NCBI RefSeq assembly: GCF_018555685.1
Contig: NZ_JAFLWW010000004.1
Location: forward strand, 558,001-622,000
DNA length: 64,000 nt
Origin: Aminobacter anthyllidis
GTDB taxonomy: Bacteria; Pseudomonadota; Alphaproteobacteria; Rhizobiales; Rhizobiaceae
Direction: 5' to 3'
Each line of letters begins with the position of its first letter. Positions within the stretch are counted from its first letter, which is position 1. The notes beneath the pieces are model-generated. The model was not told the DNA's origin. It saw only the letters and a list, made by a program, of their open reading frames with translations, and did not search any database. Shown here piece after piece: positions 17,994 to 26,211 of this stretch. The position numbers and the translations under genes were made by a program.

Positions 17994-18560
17994 TTAAGAT
18001 TTGTATTCTGGGATAGGGGAGGCAGCGTTCAAGGCGAGGCGCGGTGTTGCAGCCAGGGCCACCTCTTCGTAGTCCTGGGTAAACGCTGCACCTGGCCCGG
18101 CGCGGTCCACGACGAGGAAATCGCCGGGATCAAGCGTGATCAGTGGGTGATGCCAGGTCCCCCGGCGGTAATTCACCCCTTGCCGTCCGTTGGTGACGAA
18201 GGCCTGCAGTTCGCTGACTTCAGGCCGCGATCCAGCCTGAGCGACGAGCGCAACAAGACGCACAATGCCGAGAGGCACGAAGGCTTGGCTCGAGAGAGGA
18301 TGACGCTCCATGAGCCTGATCGTGTCAGGCAAGGAAGCCTGCCTCATGCGAAAGATGCTGAACAAGGTTCGCCCGCCATCCGCCTGGCAATCGGCTATGC
18401 CGAGTTCATGGATACGCAAGGCGGTGCCGTCATTCGTCGGGAAAACGGTCGCTCCGGTGTCGTCGATGACATCGCCGAAGGGCAGGAATGCCTCTCGGGT
18501 CAACGGCGCCACGGGAATGAAATAGTCGCCCGCGGCTGCTCGGCTTCGGTGCGTCGCCAT
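17994..18560 (-). CDS. allA: Ureidoglycolate lyase (AllA family)
   Basis: This is a 188-residue cupin-fold enzyme of the ureidoglycolate lyase family, which splits ureidoglycolate into glyoxylate and urea. The family opening PLTREAFLPFGDVID, the QAFVPLG segment near residue 90, and the GVNYRRGTWHHPL motif with paired histidines are all present. It sits between the epimerase gene (3-base gap) and the deacetylase gene (11-base gap) in one leftward operon. An actual role in allantoin breakdown is likely but needs the rest of the pathway, which is only partly in this window. Confidence 0.86.
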   Translation of the reverse strand: MATHRSRAAAGDYFIPVAPLTREAFLPFGDVIDDTGATVFPTNDGTALRIHELGIADCQADGGRTLFSIFRMRQASLPDTIRLMERHPLSSQAFVPLGIVRLVALVAQAGSRPEVSELQAFVTNGRQGVNYRRGTWHHPLITLDPGDFLVVDRAGPGAAFTQDYEEVALAATPRLALNAASPIPEYKS

Positions 18561-18563
18561 CGG

Positions 18564-19472
18564 TCAGTACTCGTTCACGCGCAGCCATTCCACATAGCGG
18601 GAAAGGCCATCTTCGAGTGTATATCTGGGGGTGTAGCCAAGCTCGCGGATCGCCGCCGACTGGTCCCAGGGTCCTTGGCGGTCGAGGTGGCAATGGCCGG
18701 GGCCAATGTCGATCTGTGCCTCAGGCAGGAGCTTGCGCACCAGATCGGCCGATTCCGCCAAGGTCCAGCAGCGATCGCCGAAAACGTTAAAGACAGAGCC
18801 CAGCTGGTTGTCGGTGGTGGCGGCCAATATGGCAGCGCGCGCGACATCTTCCGCATGGATGAAATGAAACAGATGGTCGGCGCCGCTGGTCATCGAGAAT
18901 CTCGATCCACGCAGCACGGTCTTGACGATGTCGCGCAAGATCTGCGGCATCCGGTTTCCCGGTCCGTAGACCTCCGTGAAGCGCAGCGCCATGACCTGCA
19001 ACCCGAAAAGGTCGTTGTAGACGCGGCCGAAATGCTCCATCGCAACCTTGGTTACGCCGTAGGGTGTCGTAGGTACGGTCGCTGAACGCTCGTCGATCGG
19101 TTCGGGGTGGTTGCCATAGACGGTTTCGGAGGAGAAATTCACCAACCGCTTGATGCCCGCCAGCCGCATCGCCTCCATCACGTTCACCGTGCCGTCGATG
19201 TTGGAAATCACGGTTGTCAGCGGCAGGTCGATCGAAAGGTCCGGATGAGACATCGCAGCGGTATGGATGATCCGGTCGACTCCGTATTTCTCGATGGTCC
19301 GCACAAGACGCGGCACCTCGTAAAGTTCGCCCTGGACGCAGGTTATGAAATCCGTCGAGAGCTCGGCGTAGTCGCGGTTGTAGCTCACGACATGGATCCC
19401 GCACTCGGCCAGTTGGCGCACGATGATGCGCCCGGTGTACCCGAGACCGCCGGTGACGAGTATGGATGCCAT
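18564..19472 (-). CDS. NAD(P)-dependent epimerase/dehydratase (extended SDR)
   Basis: This 302-residue extended short-chain dehydrogenase has the nucleotide-binding motif TGGLGYTG at residues 7-14 and the active-site YGVTK (Y and K of YxxxK), with a sugar-epimerase-like DERSATVPTTPYGVTKVAMEH. The ATG at 19472 has GGGAGGAA upstream; an extended frame starting 26 codons earlier would include the leader and is rejected. It is the first gene of a leftward operon with AllA and the deacetylase. A copy of the TGCGTCC palindrome lies 45 bases upstream. Its substrate in such a ureide context is unclear. Confidence 0.85.
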   Translation of the reverse strand: MASILVTGGLGYTGRIIVRQLAECGIHVVSYNRDYAELSTDFITCVQGELYEVPRLVRTIEKYGVDRIIHTAAMSHPDLSIDLPLTTVISNIDGTVNVMEAMRLAGIKRLVNFSSETVYGNHPEPIDERSATVPTTPYGVTKVAMEHFGRVYNDLFGLQVMALRFTEVYGPGNRMPQILRDIVKTVLRGSRFSMTSGADHLFHFIHAEDVARAAILAATTDNQLGSVFNVFGDRCWTLAESADLVRKLLPEAQIDIGPGHCHLDRQGPWDQSAAIRELGYTPRYTLEDGLSRYVEWLRVNEY

Positions 19473-19517
19473 TTTTGTTTCCTCCCTGGAGACTGATTGC
19501 GTGGCAATGGGGCGCCC

Positions 19518-19535
19518 TGCGTCCGAGAGGACGCA
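19518..19535. promoter_or_regulatory. Palindrome TGCGTCC-N4-GGACGCA, copy B
   Basis: Arms 19518-19524 and 19529-19535 flank GAGA. It shares both arms and the 4-base spacing with copy A at 16985-17010 while the spacers differ, as expected for protein-bound half-sites. It lies upstream of the epimerase-allA-deacetylase operon. Confidence 0.62.
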
Positions 19536-19606
19536 CGAGGGACGCTCCAAGTGATTGAAACTGCTCGGTACCTTGCGAAAGTCGTTTCCGATTTTCGAAT
19601 GATGCT

Positions 19607-20395
19607 CTAGCGCGCCAGCCCGGGCGCCCTTGCGGCAGTTAAAATGCTGGTGATTTTGGTCGTATGGGCCACGATGATCGCACCCAGGCGTTCAGGTGCT
19701 GGGTGCATGATGCGCGTCGTTGGTCCGGGAACGCTGATGGCAGCAAGGGCGGTGCCGGACCGATCGAGGATGGGCGCAGCTATGCAGCTTATGCCGTCTT
19801 CAATTTCCTCGCGCTCGATCGCATAGCCGCGTTCACGCGTGTCTCGCAATTCGGAGCGAAAGTGGTCTACGTCGAGGATCGTCCGGCGGGTGTAGCGTTT
19901 CAACTGCTGGTTCGAAAAGATCAGGCGAAGGGCCTCGTCTGAATTCTGAAATGCCAGGATGGCTTTGGCGGACGCCGACGTATTGGCCGGAAATGTGCTC
20001 CCCACCCGGATCGACATGCGTAGCATGCGCGGACCCTCGACTTGGTCGATGTAAACGGAATTGCGCCCATCCAAAGCGACCAGATGAGCAGCTTCTCCAC
20101 TTTCCTCGGCAATGGCCTCGAGATGTGGACGCACCAGGACCCGCAGATGAGCGGTGCGCAATTGCACCGAGCCAGCCACCGCAATGATCCGATGGCCCAG
20201 AACATAGCTGTTGCGGCTCTTGCCCCGCGTCACATAAGCGGCTTCGACCATGGTCGCGAGCAGGCGGTGCGCGGTGCTTGGGGATAGTTTCGTGCGATCC
20301 GCAATGTCCTGCAAAGTTGCCCCACGGACGCTGAACTCCGACAGAGCCTCCAGGATGGAAAGCCCGCGCAGGAGAGACTGGACCGTCCCCGCCAT
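19607..20395 (-). CDS. IclR family transcriptional regulator
   Basis: This 262-residue regulator has an N-terminal winged helix (SLLRGLSILEALSEF, then LQDIADRTKLSPSTAHRLLATM) and a C-terminal GAF-like effector domain with EEIEDGISCIAAPI. The ATG at 20395 is chosen for the AAGGAG upstream and the normal MAGTVQSLLRGL beginning; two further in-frame ATGs lie 9 and 19 codons earlier. A motif ATTCCGTACAGTGGAAT lies upstream, and near-identical motifs lie upstream of the neighbouring SDR and APC genes, so it probably controls itself and both. Confidence 0.88.
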   Translation of the reverse strand: MAGTVQSLLRGLSILEALSEFSVRGATLQDIADRTKLSPSTAHRLLATMVEAAYVTRGKSRNSYVLGHRIIAVAGSVQLRTAHLRVLVRPHLEAIAEESGEAAHLVALDGRNSVYIDQVEGPRMLRMSIRVGSTFPANTSASAKAILAFQNSDEALRLIFSNQQLKRYTRRTILDVDHFRSELRDTRERGYAIEREEIEDGISCIAAPILDRSGTALAAISVPGPTTRIMHPAPERLGAIIVAHTTKITSILTAARAPGLAR

Positions 20396-20571
20396 TTCCG
20401 GCTCCTTGTCGCGCGACTCCATGGCTAGAAACCGATGCCGAGGTTCGGGCAAGTAGTCCGGTCCATGGCATGCCCGCTGCGAATGCCGACTGTTTTCCTG
20501 CTCTTCGCCATTCTCTGCTCCTCAACATGTCGGCAAAGTTTCGCCCGGATATCCGGCGTTCTCAAGATATG

Positions 20572-20590
20572 AATTCCGTACAGTGGAATT
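20572..20590. promoter_or_regulatory. IclR-type operator, site 1 (upstream of iclR gene)
   Basis: AATTCCGTACAGTGGAATT has 6-base arms AATTCC and GGAATT around seven bases. It shares the 17-base core ATTCC-G-(T/C)A-N2-GTGGAAT with sites at 21575 and 23357. It lies 178 bases upstream of the chosen regulator start. Confidence 0.7.
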
Positions 20591-20750
20591 GATGGGCGTT
20601 TCCGGGTGCATGACCGGGTGGCGGCGGCTGGACATGCTCCGCCAACCTGCCCTCCCTGATCGTTTCAGGTGCGGGCCAGTGCCGTTTTTGGCGCCCTGGT
20701 CAAAACGCCGCCAGCGGTGCGTTATCGAATTCGCTATCTACGCCGCGAAT

Positions 20751-21485
20751 TCAGATCGCCGCCCCTCCATTTGGGCTAACGATCTGACCCACCATGTAGG
20801 TGCCACCGGGGCCAGCCAGAAACTCGATCACTGCGGCGATCTCGTCGGGTTGACCGAACCTCTTGATCGGGAGTTGTTCCCGGGTCTCGTCATTGAATTC
20901 GATCGTGTCGTATTTCAGCATGTGGGTCTCGATGGGACCAGGCGCGACGGAGTTCACCAGGACGCCATGCTGCGCAACTTCCTTGGCGATCGCCTTTGTC
21001 ATGGCAATGACCCCGCCTTTTGAAGCGCAATAGGCGGCGTAGGTCGGAAATCCAATCAAGCCAAGCTCCGACGAGACGTTGATTATCCGGCCGGACTTCT
21101 GGGTCAGCATGGTGGGCAGCGCAGCATGTATGCAGGCCCACGTGCCCGTGAGGTTGACGGCAATGACGCGATTCCACTCGTCCATCGTCGTTTGCGTGGT
21201 TTCGCGGGACAACAGAATGCCGGCATTGTTGACTAGCACGTCGATGCGGCCATGGGTTTCCAGCGCCGTGGAGATCAACGCGGCAACGTCCTGTGCTACA
21301 GTAATGTCACCCGTCTGCGCGATGACCGAGCCGCCGGCGGCGCGCGCGGTCCGGTCCAGATCGGCAACGTCGTTGTCGAACTTACGGTCCATCAGAACAA
21401 GATGATCGCCACTGATGGCAAAACGCTGGGCCGTGGCCCTTCCTATGCCCCGGCCAGCGCCGGTAATGATAATGCATCGGGTCAT
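20751..21485 (-). CDS. SDR family NAD(P)-dependent oxidoreductase
   Basis: This is a 244-residue classical short-chain dehydrogenase. The cofactor motif TGAGRGIG is at residues 8-15, NNAG is in LVNNAGILLS, and the active site is S-x12-YAAYCASKGG. The C-terminal end VGQIVSPNGGAAI is typical. The ATG at 21485 is used because the ORF start six codons earlier lacks a better ribosome site. It stands alone between the IclR gene and the APC permease gene, with an IclR-type motif about 90 bases upstream. Confidence 0.9.
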   Translation of the reverse strand: MTRCIIITGAGRGIGRATAQRFAISGDHLVLMDRKFDNDVADLDRTARAAGGSVIAQTGDITVAQDVAALISTALETHGRIDVLVNNAGILLSRETTQTTMDEWNRVIAVNLTGTWACIHAALPTMLTQKSGRIINVSSELGLIGFPTYAAYCASKGGVIAMTKAIAKEVAQHGVLVNSVAPGPIETHMLKYDTIEFNDETREQLPIKRFGQPDEIAAVIEFLAGPGGTYMVGQIVSPNGGAAI

Positions 21486-21574
21486 GTTACACTCGTGTTG
21501 CATGAAAAGGCGGCATGTCCGCCGGATGGCTGAGACCGAGGATCGTTTGCACGGACGACCAATTCAAGAGATGC

Positions 21575-21591
21575 ATTTCGCATCGTGGAAT
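21575..21591. promoter_or_regulatory. IclR-type operator, site 2 (upstream of SDR gene)
   Basis: ATTTCGCATCGTGGAAT matches site 3 at 15 of 17 positions. It lies 90 bases upstream of the leftward SDR start. Confidence 0.66.
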
Positions 21592-21841
21592 CGAGAGCGT
21601 TTGCACGAGCGCATCAGGCGCAACTTCCGGACAATAGGTGCCGCCTGACGGGGCGACGTCGACATTTTTCCCCAGCAACTCGGAGGCTGCCCGGCCCGAG
21701 GTTGGAATTCGGGCCAACCATCGGAATGCCTTGAAAGCCGGATTCCAACTGCGGCCCGGAAAAGGTACCCACGCGCAACACGCGGATACCTCGGTTCTGG
21801 TATTCATTCCTTGGCGGAATGCTATTTGGCCGTTGTCTCCT

Positions 21842-23281
21842 TCAGATGCCGCTAGAGCTCTTGCCGTCGCGCCACAGTTTCGACAGCGCCCAGCAGGCAA
21901 CGGCGACTGCGGCCAGCACGAGCGCTCCGATGAGGAAGTCGCTGGTCTGGGTCAACAGTGCATAGCCTGTGAAGCCCACCACTATCAGCGGTGGCAGGGG
22001 CCAAAACGGCATGCGAAACGGGCGAACGGCGTCCTTTTGCAAGATGCGGCTCCAAAGTGCCGCGAGGCCGACAAAAAAATAGACCGTCGCGATCATCGTG
22101 CCCGCAAAGATGATGAGCCAGTCCAGGCTGCTCATGAAGATCAACGCGGCTGCCGGAATGACCAGCGCGACCACCCCCCAGCCGGGTGACTGGAACTTGT
22201 TGATTTCCGCCAGCCTCTTCCCGAGGAAGGGCGGCCACAATCCATCACGCGCCGACGCATAGATGCCTCGGGCGAAGTACATCTGAAGCGTCAGGGCGCC
22301 ATTGAAAAGGGCCGCGATCACGCCAATGTTCACGGCCGTGCTTGCCCAGGGGCCGAGTGCGTGTTCAACCGCGAGAACAATCGGCGCTTCTGCGCTCAGG
22401 AAGCTAACCAGATCCGGTGCCGCAACGACCCCGGCGAACAGCGGCAATGCAATAAGAAGCGACGCGACGATGGCCGCCGTGACGACCGCCCGGCCGATAT
22501 CGCGGGCGCCACCAACCAGCTCTTCAACAAAACCGCACGTCGCATCATACCCGTTCAGGACGTTGAACGCTGGCGCAAGCGTCGAGAACGCAACAGCTAG
22601 CGTCACGGGAACCAGGACACCGCCTTCGAGCCGCACGGGATTGAAGACGACATCGATCGGGTTCTGCTGAGGCGAAACGAACGCGGCAACGACCACGAGA
22701 CCCACAACCACTATCTGGATGCAGAGGATCACGATGTTTACGCTCGCACCGACTTCGACGCGCGTCATGGCGATCGCTCCGGACACGCAAAGCAGGACCA
22801 GCGCGACAAGTTCGTTGGAGACCGCCAGACCGGGAAACAGATCCTTCAAGAAGATGACAATTCCCAGCATCAGGCTCGCAGGGATGACGACGCCCTGGGT
22901 GACAAAGTTGAATAGCGTGATCCAGGCGAGCGGTTCTGGGAGAACGCTGCGTACCATCGAGTACGAGCCGCCAGTCGATGGGTGGACGGATGCGAGTTCG
23001 CCCAGGCACAGCGCAATCAAAAGCACGACGACGGAGAGGATCAGCATGGCGCCGACACCAAACGTGCCGCCGACGGCGAACACGCCGCCCGTCAGAAGAA
23101 GCACCGCCATGGCAGGCGATGCGTCAGCCATGGCCAGGCAGACCACATGCCAGACTTTCAACCGCCTCCCAAGCTCTTGTTTATAACCGATCTTGCCAAG
23201 TTCGTTGGCGCTTTCAGCGGCCTCGCGGCTGATGTCGGCGCCGGTCTGTTTGACCGCGCCAGATGTGTCCAAACCTGCCAC
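21842..23281 (-). CDS. APC family amino acid/polyamine permease
   Basis: This is a 479-residue inner-membrane permease with about 12 hydrophobic segments. It starts with a GTG at 23281 after a strong GGGAGGAAACG. The region after residue 40 (RRLKVWHVVCLAMADASPAMAVLLLTGG) and SVHPSTGGSYSMVRSVLPEPLAWITLFNF fit the APC superfamily. It is alone on this strand, divergent from the MFS transporter gene, and has the best match to the IclR-type motif 76 bases upstream. The substrate is unknown. Confidence 0.88.
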   Translation of the reverse strand: MAGLDTSGAVKQTGADISREAAESANELGKIGYKQELGRRLKVWHVVCLAMADASPAMAVLLLTGGVFAVGGTFGVGAMLILSVVVLLIALCLGELASVHPSTGGSYSMVRSVLPEPLAWITLFNFVTQGVVIPASLMLGIVIFLKDLFPGLAVSNELVALVLLCVSGAIAMTRVEVGASVNIVILCIQIVVVGLVVVAAFVSPQQNPIDVVFNPVRLEGGVLVPVTLAVAFSTLAPAFNVLNGYDATCGFVEELVGGARDIGRAVVTAAIVASLLIALPLFAGVVAAPDLVSFLSAEAPIVLAVEHALGPWASTAVNIGVIAALFNGALTLQMYFARGIYASARDGLWPPFLGKRLAEINKFQSPGWGVVALVIPAAALIFMSSLDWLIIFAGTMIATVYFFVGLAALWSRILQKDAVRPFRMPFWPLPPLIVVGFTGYALLTQTSDFLIGALVLAAVAVACWALSKLWRDGKSSSGI

Positions 23282-23738
23282 CGTTTCCTCCCAAAAAAGG
23301 TTGTTTGTTTAGCTGGTCATCATCAAAGTCGCTGGGAGAGCTAAGTCAATTAATCCATTCCGCACCGTGGAATACACGCAAGAAGCGGGGCTCGGGATCA
23401 GGCCGCCAGCTATCGCCGGCTCATCGCAGACGCTCTGAAACTTCGAGACAAAGCCCGTTCTGCAGCACGACGAGTTTGCATGCAGCCTCTTGGCTATCCT
23501 GCCGCGACGATGATGTCGCTGCGGTTCGATCTTGATTTTGCCAGCTGACGAAGCTGCGTCCCGCTCCCGGCCGTCTCTGGCGAACTTCACATCGGTGATT
23601 TCGATATTGGCATCACTAACTTCGGATTTATCCGAGTCATCCGCTTCGGTAGATACGCATTTGCCTCCGGAGAAACTCGACCTCGAGCCCCTCGGAGTGA
23701 TGCCGTCACTCTTAGCGCGACAGGGAGGAGACCTTCGC
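23282..23738. promoter_or_regulatory. Divergent intergenic region between APC permease and MFS transporter
   Basis: This 457-base region holds the operator at 23357-23373. The rest has no gene I can support: the rightward frame that is open through 23532-23738 has no ribosome site of its own, and the MFS gene starts at 23739 after GGGAGGAG. Confidence 0.5.
23357..23373. promoter_or_regulatory. IclR-type operator, site 3 (upstream of APC permease gene)
   Basis: ATTCCGCACCGTGGAAT contains 5-base inverted arms ATTCC and GGAAT, and inner bases C/G symmetry as well. It is the clearest of three copies in 2.8 kb, each upstream of a leftward gene. Confidence 0.72.
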
Positions 23739-25088
23739 ATGACTGACACCGTTATACCGTCCGGGAAAAGATTGCCCGCAGCCGAAGCAACCGGCCTGGT
23801 GCTGCGTCGCGTAGGCATGGCGAGCTTCATCGGGACTTTTGTCGAGTGGTTCGACTATGCCTCCTACGGCTTTCTCGCCACCGTGATCGCCGTCGTGTTC
23901 TTTCCCGGGACCGATGCCCGCAGCGCGCTAATGGCGACATATGCGGTCTTTGCGCTATCCTTCATCGTGAGGCCGATTGGCGGCGTCATCTGGGGCCATT
24001 TCGGCGACAGGATCGGCCGGCAGAAAACCCTTTCGCTGTCGATCTTCATCATGTCGGCGTCGACGTTCGTGATCGCGCTTTTGCCCACTTACCAATCGGT
24101 CGGGCTCTGGGCGGCGGGGCTGCTTTTGGCCACACGTCTGGTGCAAGGTTTTGCCGCTTCGGGCGAGTACGCCGGAGCCGCTTCTTTCCTGGCCGAATAC
24201 GCACCCGATGGCAAACGCGGCATCCTGACCTGCCTGGTGCCTGCAGGCGAGGCCGCAGGTCTGCTCGCCGCCTCGCTGTTTGTCGCGATCCTCCATGGCC
24301 TGCTCAGCGTCGAACAGATGCAAAGCTGGGGCTGGCGCCTGCCGTTTCTGATGGCGTTGCCGCTTGGCTTCATCGGCATCTATATCCGCCGCAAGCTGGA
24401 CGAGACCCCGCACTTCAAGATGCTCGAACAGGCGCACCACGTGCCGCAGACTCCGGTGGTCGAATTGTTGACCAAGCATCGCCGCGAACTGGTGATCGCC
24501 TTCGGCGGCACGCTCCTGAACGCGGTCGGTTTCTATCTGGTGCTGAGCTATATGCCGACCTATCTCGCCACCGAACTGGGTATCTCCGAGACCGCCGCTT
24601 TTGTCGGCTCGACCATCTCGCTGGCGGTCTATCTCGGCTCAATCTTTCTGATGGGCGCGCTGTCCGACAAGCTTGGCCGCAAGAAGGTCCTGATGGTCTG
24701 TTCGGTGCTGTTCGCGGTCCTGACCGTGCCGATGTTTGCGCTGCTTTCGGGCGTGGTCTTCACCGGCATGAACTCGGCCGGCTTCCTTGTCATCCTCGGC
24801 GTTTGGTCGTTGTTCGGCGCGCTCCTGTCGATGAACGGCGGCACGCTGCCTACGTTCCTGTGCGAATTGTTCCCGACCCGGGTCCGCTTTTCCGGTTTTG
24901 CGCTCAGCTTCAACTCGGCCAATGCGCTGTTCGGCGGCACCGCGCCCTTGATCGCGACCTGGCTAATCGGCGCCACCGGCTCGAAGCTCGCCCCGGCCTG
25001 GTTCCTCGTTGCCGCGGCGCTTGTAACCTTTGCCGCAATCGCGATCAGCACCGCCGGCCGTGCCGGTTCTGCCCTGAAGGACGAGTAG
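23739..25088 (+). CDS. MFS transporter, metabolite:H+ symporter family (ShiA/KgtP-like)
   Basis: This is a 449-residue transporter with about 12 membrane segments. Family motifs include GTFVEWFDYASYGFLA at the first helix and the loop motif GHFGDRIGRQK between helices 2 and 3, repeated as GALSDKLGRKK in the second half. These fit the symporter group that includes shikimate, alpha-ketoglutarate and proline/betaine carriers. The ATG at 23739 with GGGAGGAG upstream is preferred to the ORF start 69 codons earlier. A strong hairpin overlaps the stop codon. Confidence 0.88.
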   Translation: MTDTVIPSGKRLPAAEATGLVLRRVGMASFIGTFVEWFDYASYGFLATVIAVVFFPGTDARSALMATYAVFALSFIVRPIGGVIWGHFGDRIGRQKTLSLSIFIMSASTFVIALLPTYQSVGLWAAGLLLATRLVQGFAASGEYAGAASFLAEYAPDGKRGILTCLVPAGEAAGLLAASLFVAILHGLLSVEQMQSWGWRLPFLMALPLGFIGIYIRRKLDETPHFKMLEQAHHVPQTPVVELLTKHRRELVIAFGGTLLNAVGFYLVLSYMPTYLATELGISETAAFVGSTISLAVYLGSIFLMGALSDKLGRKKVLMVCSVLFAVLTVPMFALLSGVVFTGMNSAGFLVILGVWSLFGALLSMNGGTLPTFLCELFPTRVRFSGFALSFNSANALFGGTAPLIATWLIGATGSKLAPAWFLVAAALVTFAAIAISTAGRAGSALKDE

Positions 25089-25116
25089 CGGCCTTGGCCG
25101 CTACTCCTAATGTTTT
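25083..25116 (+). terminator. Rho-independent terminator of the MFS gene
   Basis: GAGTAGCGGCC (25083-25093) and GGCCGCTACTC (25096-25106) form an 11-bp perfect inverted repeat that includes the TAG stop. A TTTT run follows at 25113-25116. The formal loop is only two bases, so the top base pairs probably open. Confidence 0.7.
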
Positions 25117-25506
25117 GCTCAGGAGCTGCCGCGCGGCCTCGAGACGTATCCACTGCCGCTAGCGCCTACCCTTACCGTGCCAGCCAACCGCCATCGACGG
25201 GAATGGTCGCGCCGTGCACATAGCTGGAGGCTTCTGCCAGCAGGAAAACAGCCGCGCCGCCAATCCCAGTCCGCTCTCATTGCCATTGGAAAATGCCATC
25301 GCTTTTACTCAGAGGACTGCGATCCAGTAAATCGCGGCCGAACGCACCTCTCTCGCGCGGCGTTGGGAGACTCGCGGTCGAATGGTGAAAGGGCTCTCCC
25401 ACCACTTAGTCCTTGAAATGTCCGTTCGGGGTCGGTTGCCGAATGTCTGCTTCAGCCAATTGTTTTTCGAAAGCGGACCAGCAGATTTCGGCCCCTTGTC
25501 GGCCGT
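25089..25506. other. Intergenic region with an SDR gene relic
   Basis: It holds the terminator and the relic at 25172-25264. From 25265 to 25506 I see no gene and no clear repeat. Confidence 0.5.
25172..25264 (-). pseudogene. C-terminal relic of a short-chain dehydrogenase gene
   Basis: Read on the minus strand, 30 codons ending in TAA translate to a typical SDR end: GGAAVFLLAEASSYVHG, then ATIPVDGGWLAR. This matches the conserved VTG-x3-VDGG tail of classical SDRs. The frame upstream quickly becomes unlike any SDR and no start is available. Only the last exon-length tail remains, so this is a deletion relic. The intact SDR at 20751 ends differently and is not the parent copy. Confidence 0.72.
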
Positions 25507-26043
25507 TCAACTAGGCTTGATTTCACCATCGGTCTGGGGCGCGAGGATGGAGTCAAGCCTGTAACGGCTGATGTTGGCGATCTGGCGCAAAGCTTCCTCC
25601 AGTTCGATTTCGGTGCCGCACCCCAGTCGGTGGATGAACTCGGCAAAAATACCAACCTTGGTGTAGTGACGCACGCATATGATGAAGGGAAAGCCATGTT
25701 TTGCGCGATAACGGCTGTTCAGGTCGTCTATCATCGCGGCTTCTCTAGAGGATAGCCGATCGAGGCCCGCCGTTCCTTGCTCGACTGTCGATTCTGTAGT
25801 CATTCGACCTTCCTTGGCCTCCTTTCCAGCCAGGTCTGGGTGAACGCGCAGAAACTCCATTCGAGTTGCGACGTCACGTCGGAGCACCTGATCGAACATG
25901 GCGCGATGCAACGCCTCGGCATTCACGAAGGGGCGACTATTCCAAGCGCCGCGGGCGATCCAAGGCGAATTCTCGAATACCGGTCCCAAAGTGGATACGA
26001 ATTCGTCCCATTCCATGTGGTTTATCCGGTCGATACTGAGCAT
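25507..26043 (-). CDS. uraD: OHCU decarboxylase
   Basis: This 178-residue enzyme of the UraD family converts 2-oxo-4-hydroxy-4-carboxy-5-ureidoimidazoline to S-allantoin, the last step of urate to allantoin. Typical features are INHMEWDEFVSTLGPVFENSPWIA-like N-terminus, the motif RVHPDLAGK near residue 75, and the FPFIICVR and EFIHRLGCGTEIELEEALRQI segments. The ATG at 26043 has AGGAAG upstream, and the longer frame has no support. It stands alone here; no uricase or HIU hydrolase lies next to it. Confidence 0.92.
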   Translation of the reverse strand: MLSIDRINHMEWDEFVSTLGPVFENSPWIARGAWNSRPFVNAEALHRAMFDQVLRRDVATRMEFLRVHPDLAGKEAKEGRMTTESTVEQGTAGLDRLSSREAAMIDDLNSRYRAKHGFPFIICVRHYTKVGIFAEFIHRLGCGTEIELEEALRQIANISRYRLDSILAPQTDGEIKPS

Positions 26044-26211
26044 TTCTTCCTGTCCCTTGAATGGTCTTGTTGCGCCGTCCGCAGCGGCCTGTAGCCGCCA
26101 CCATTGAATTGTCGAGAGGCCCGGTGCTGCCCGCCCATCGGAAACGGCGCGCCGGCAACGGTGTTCGAGACGCCCGCCCAACTGATCAACTACCGATTGA
26201 GGGACGAGAAC

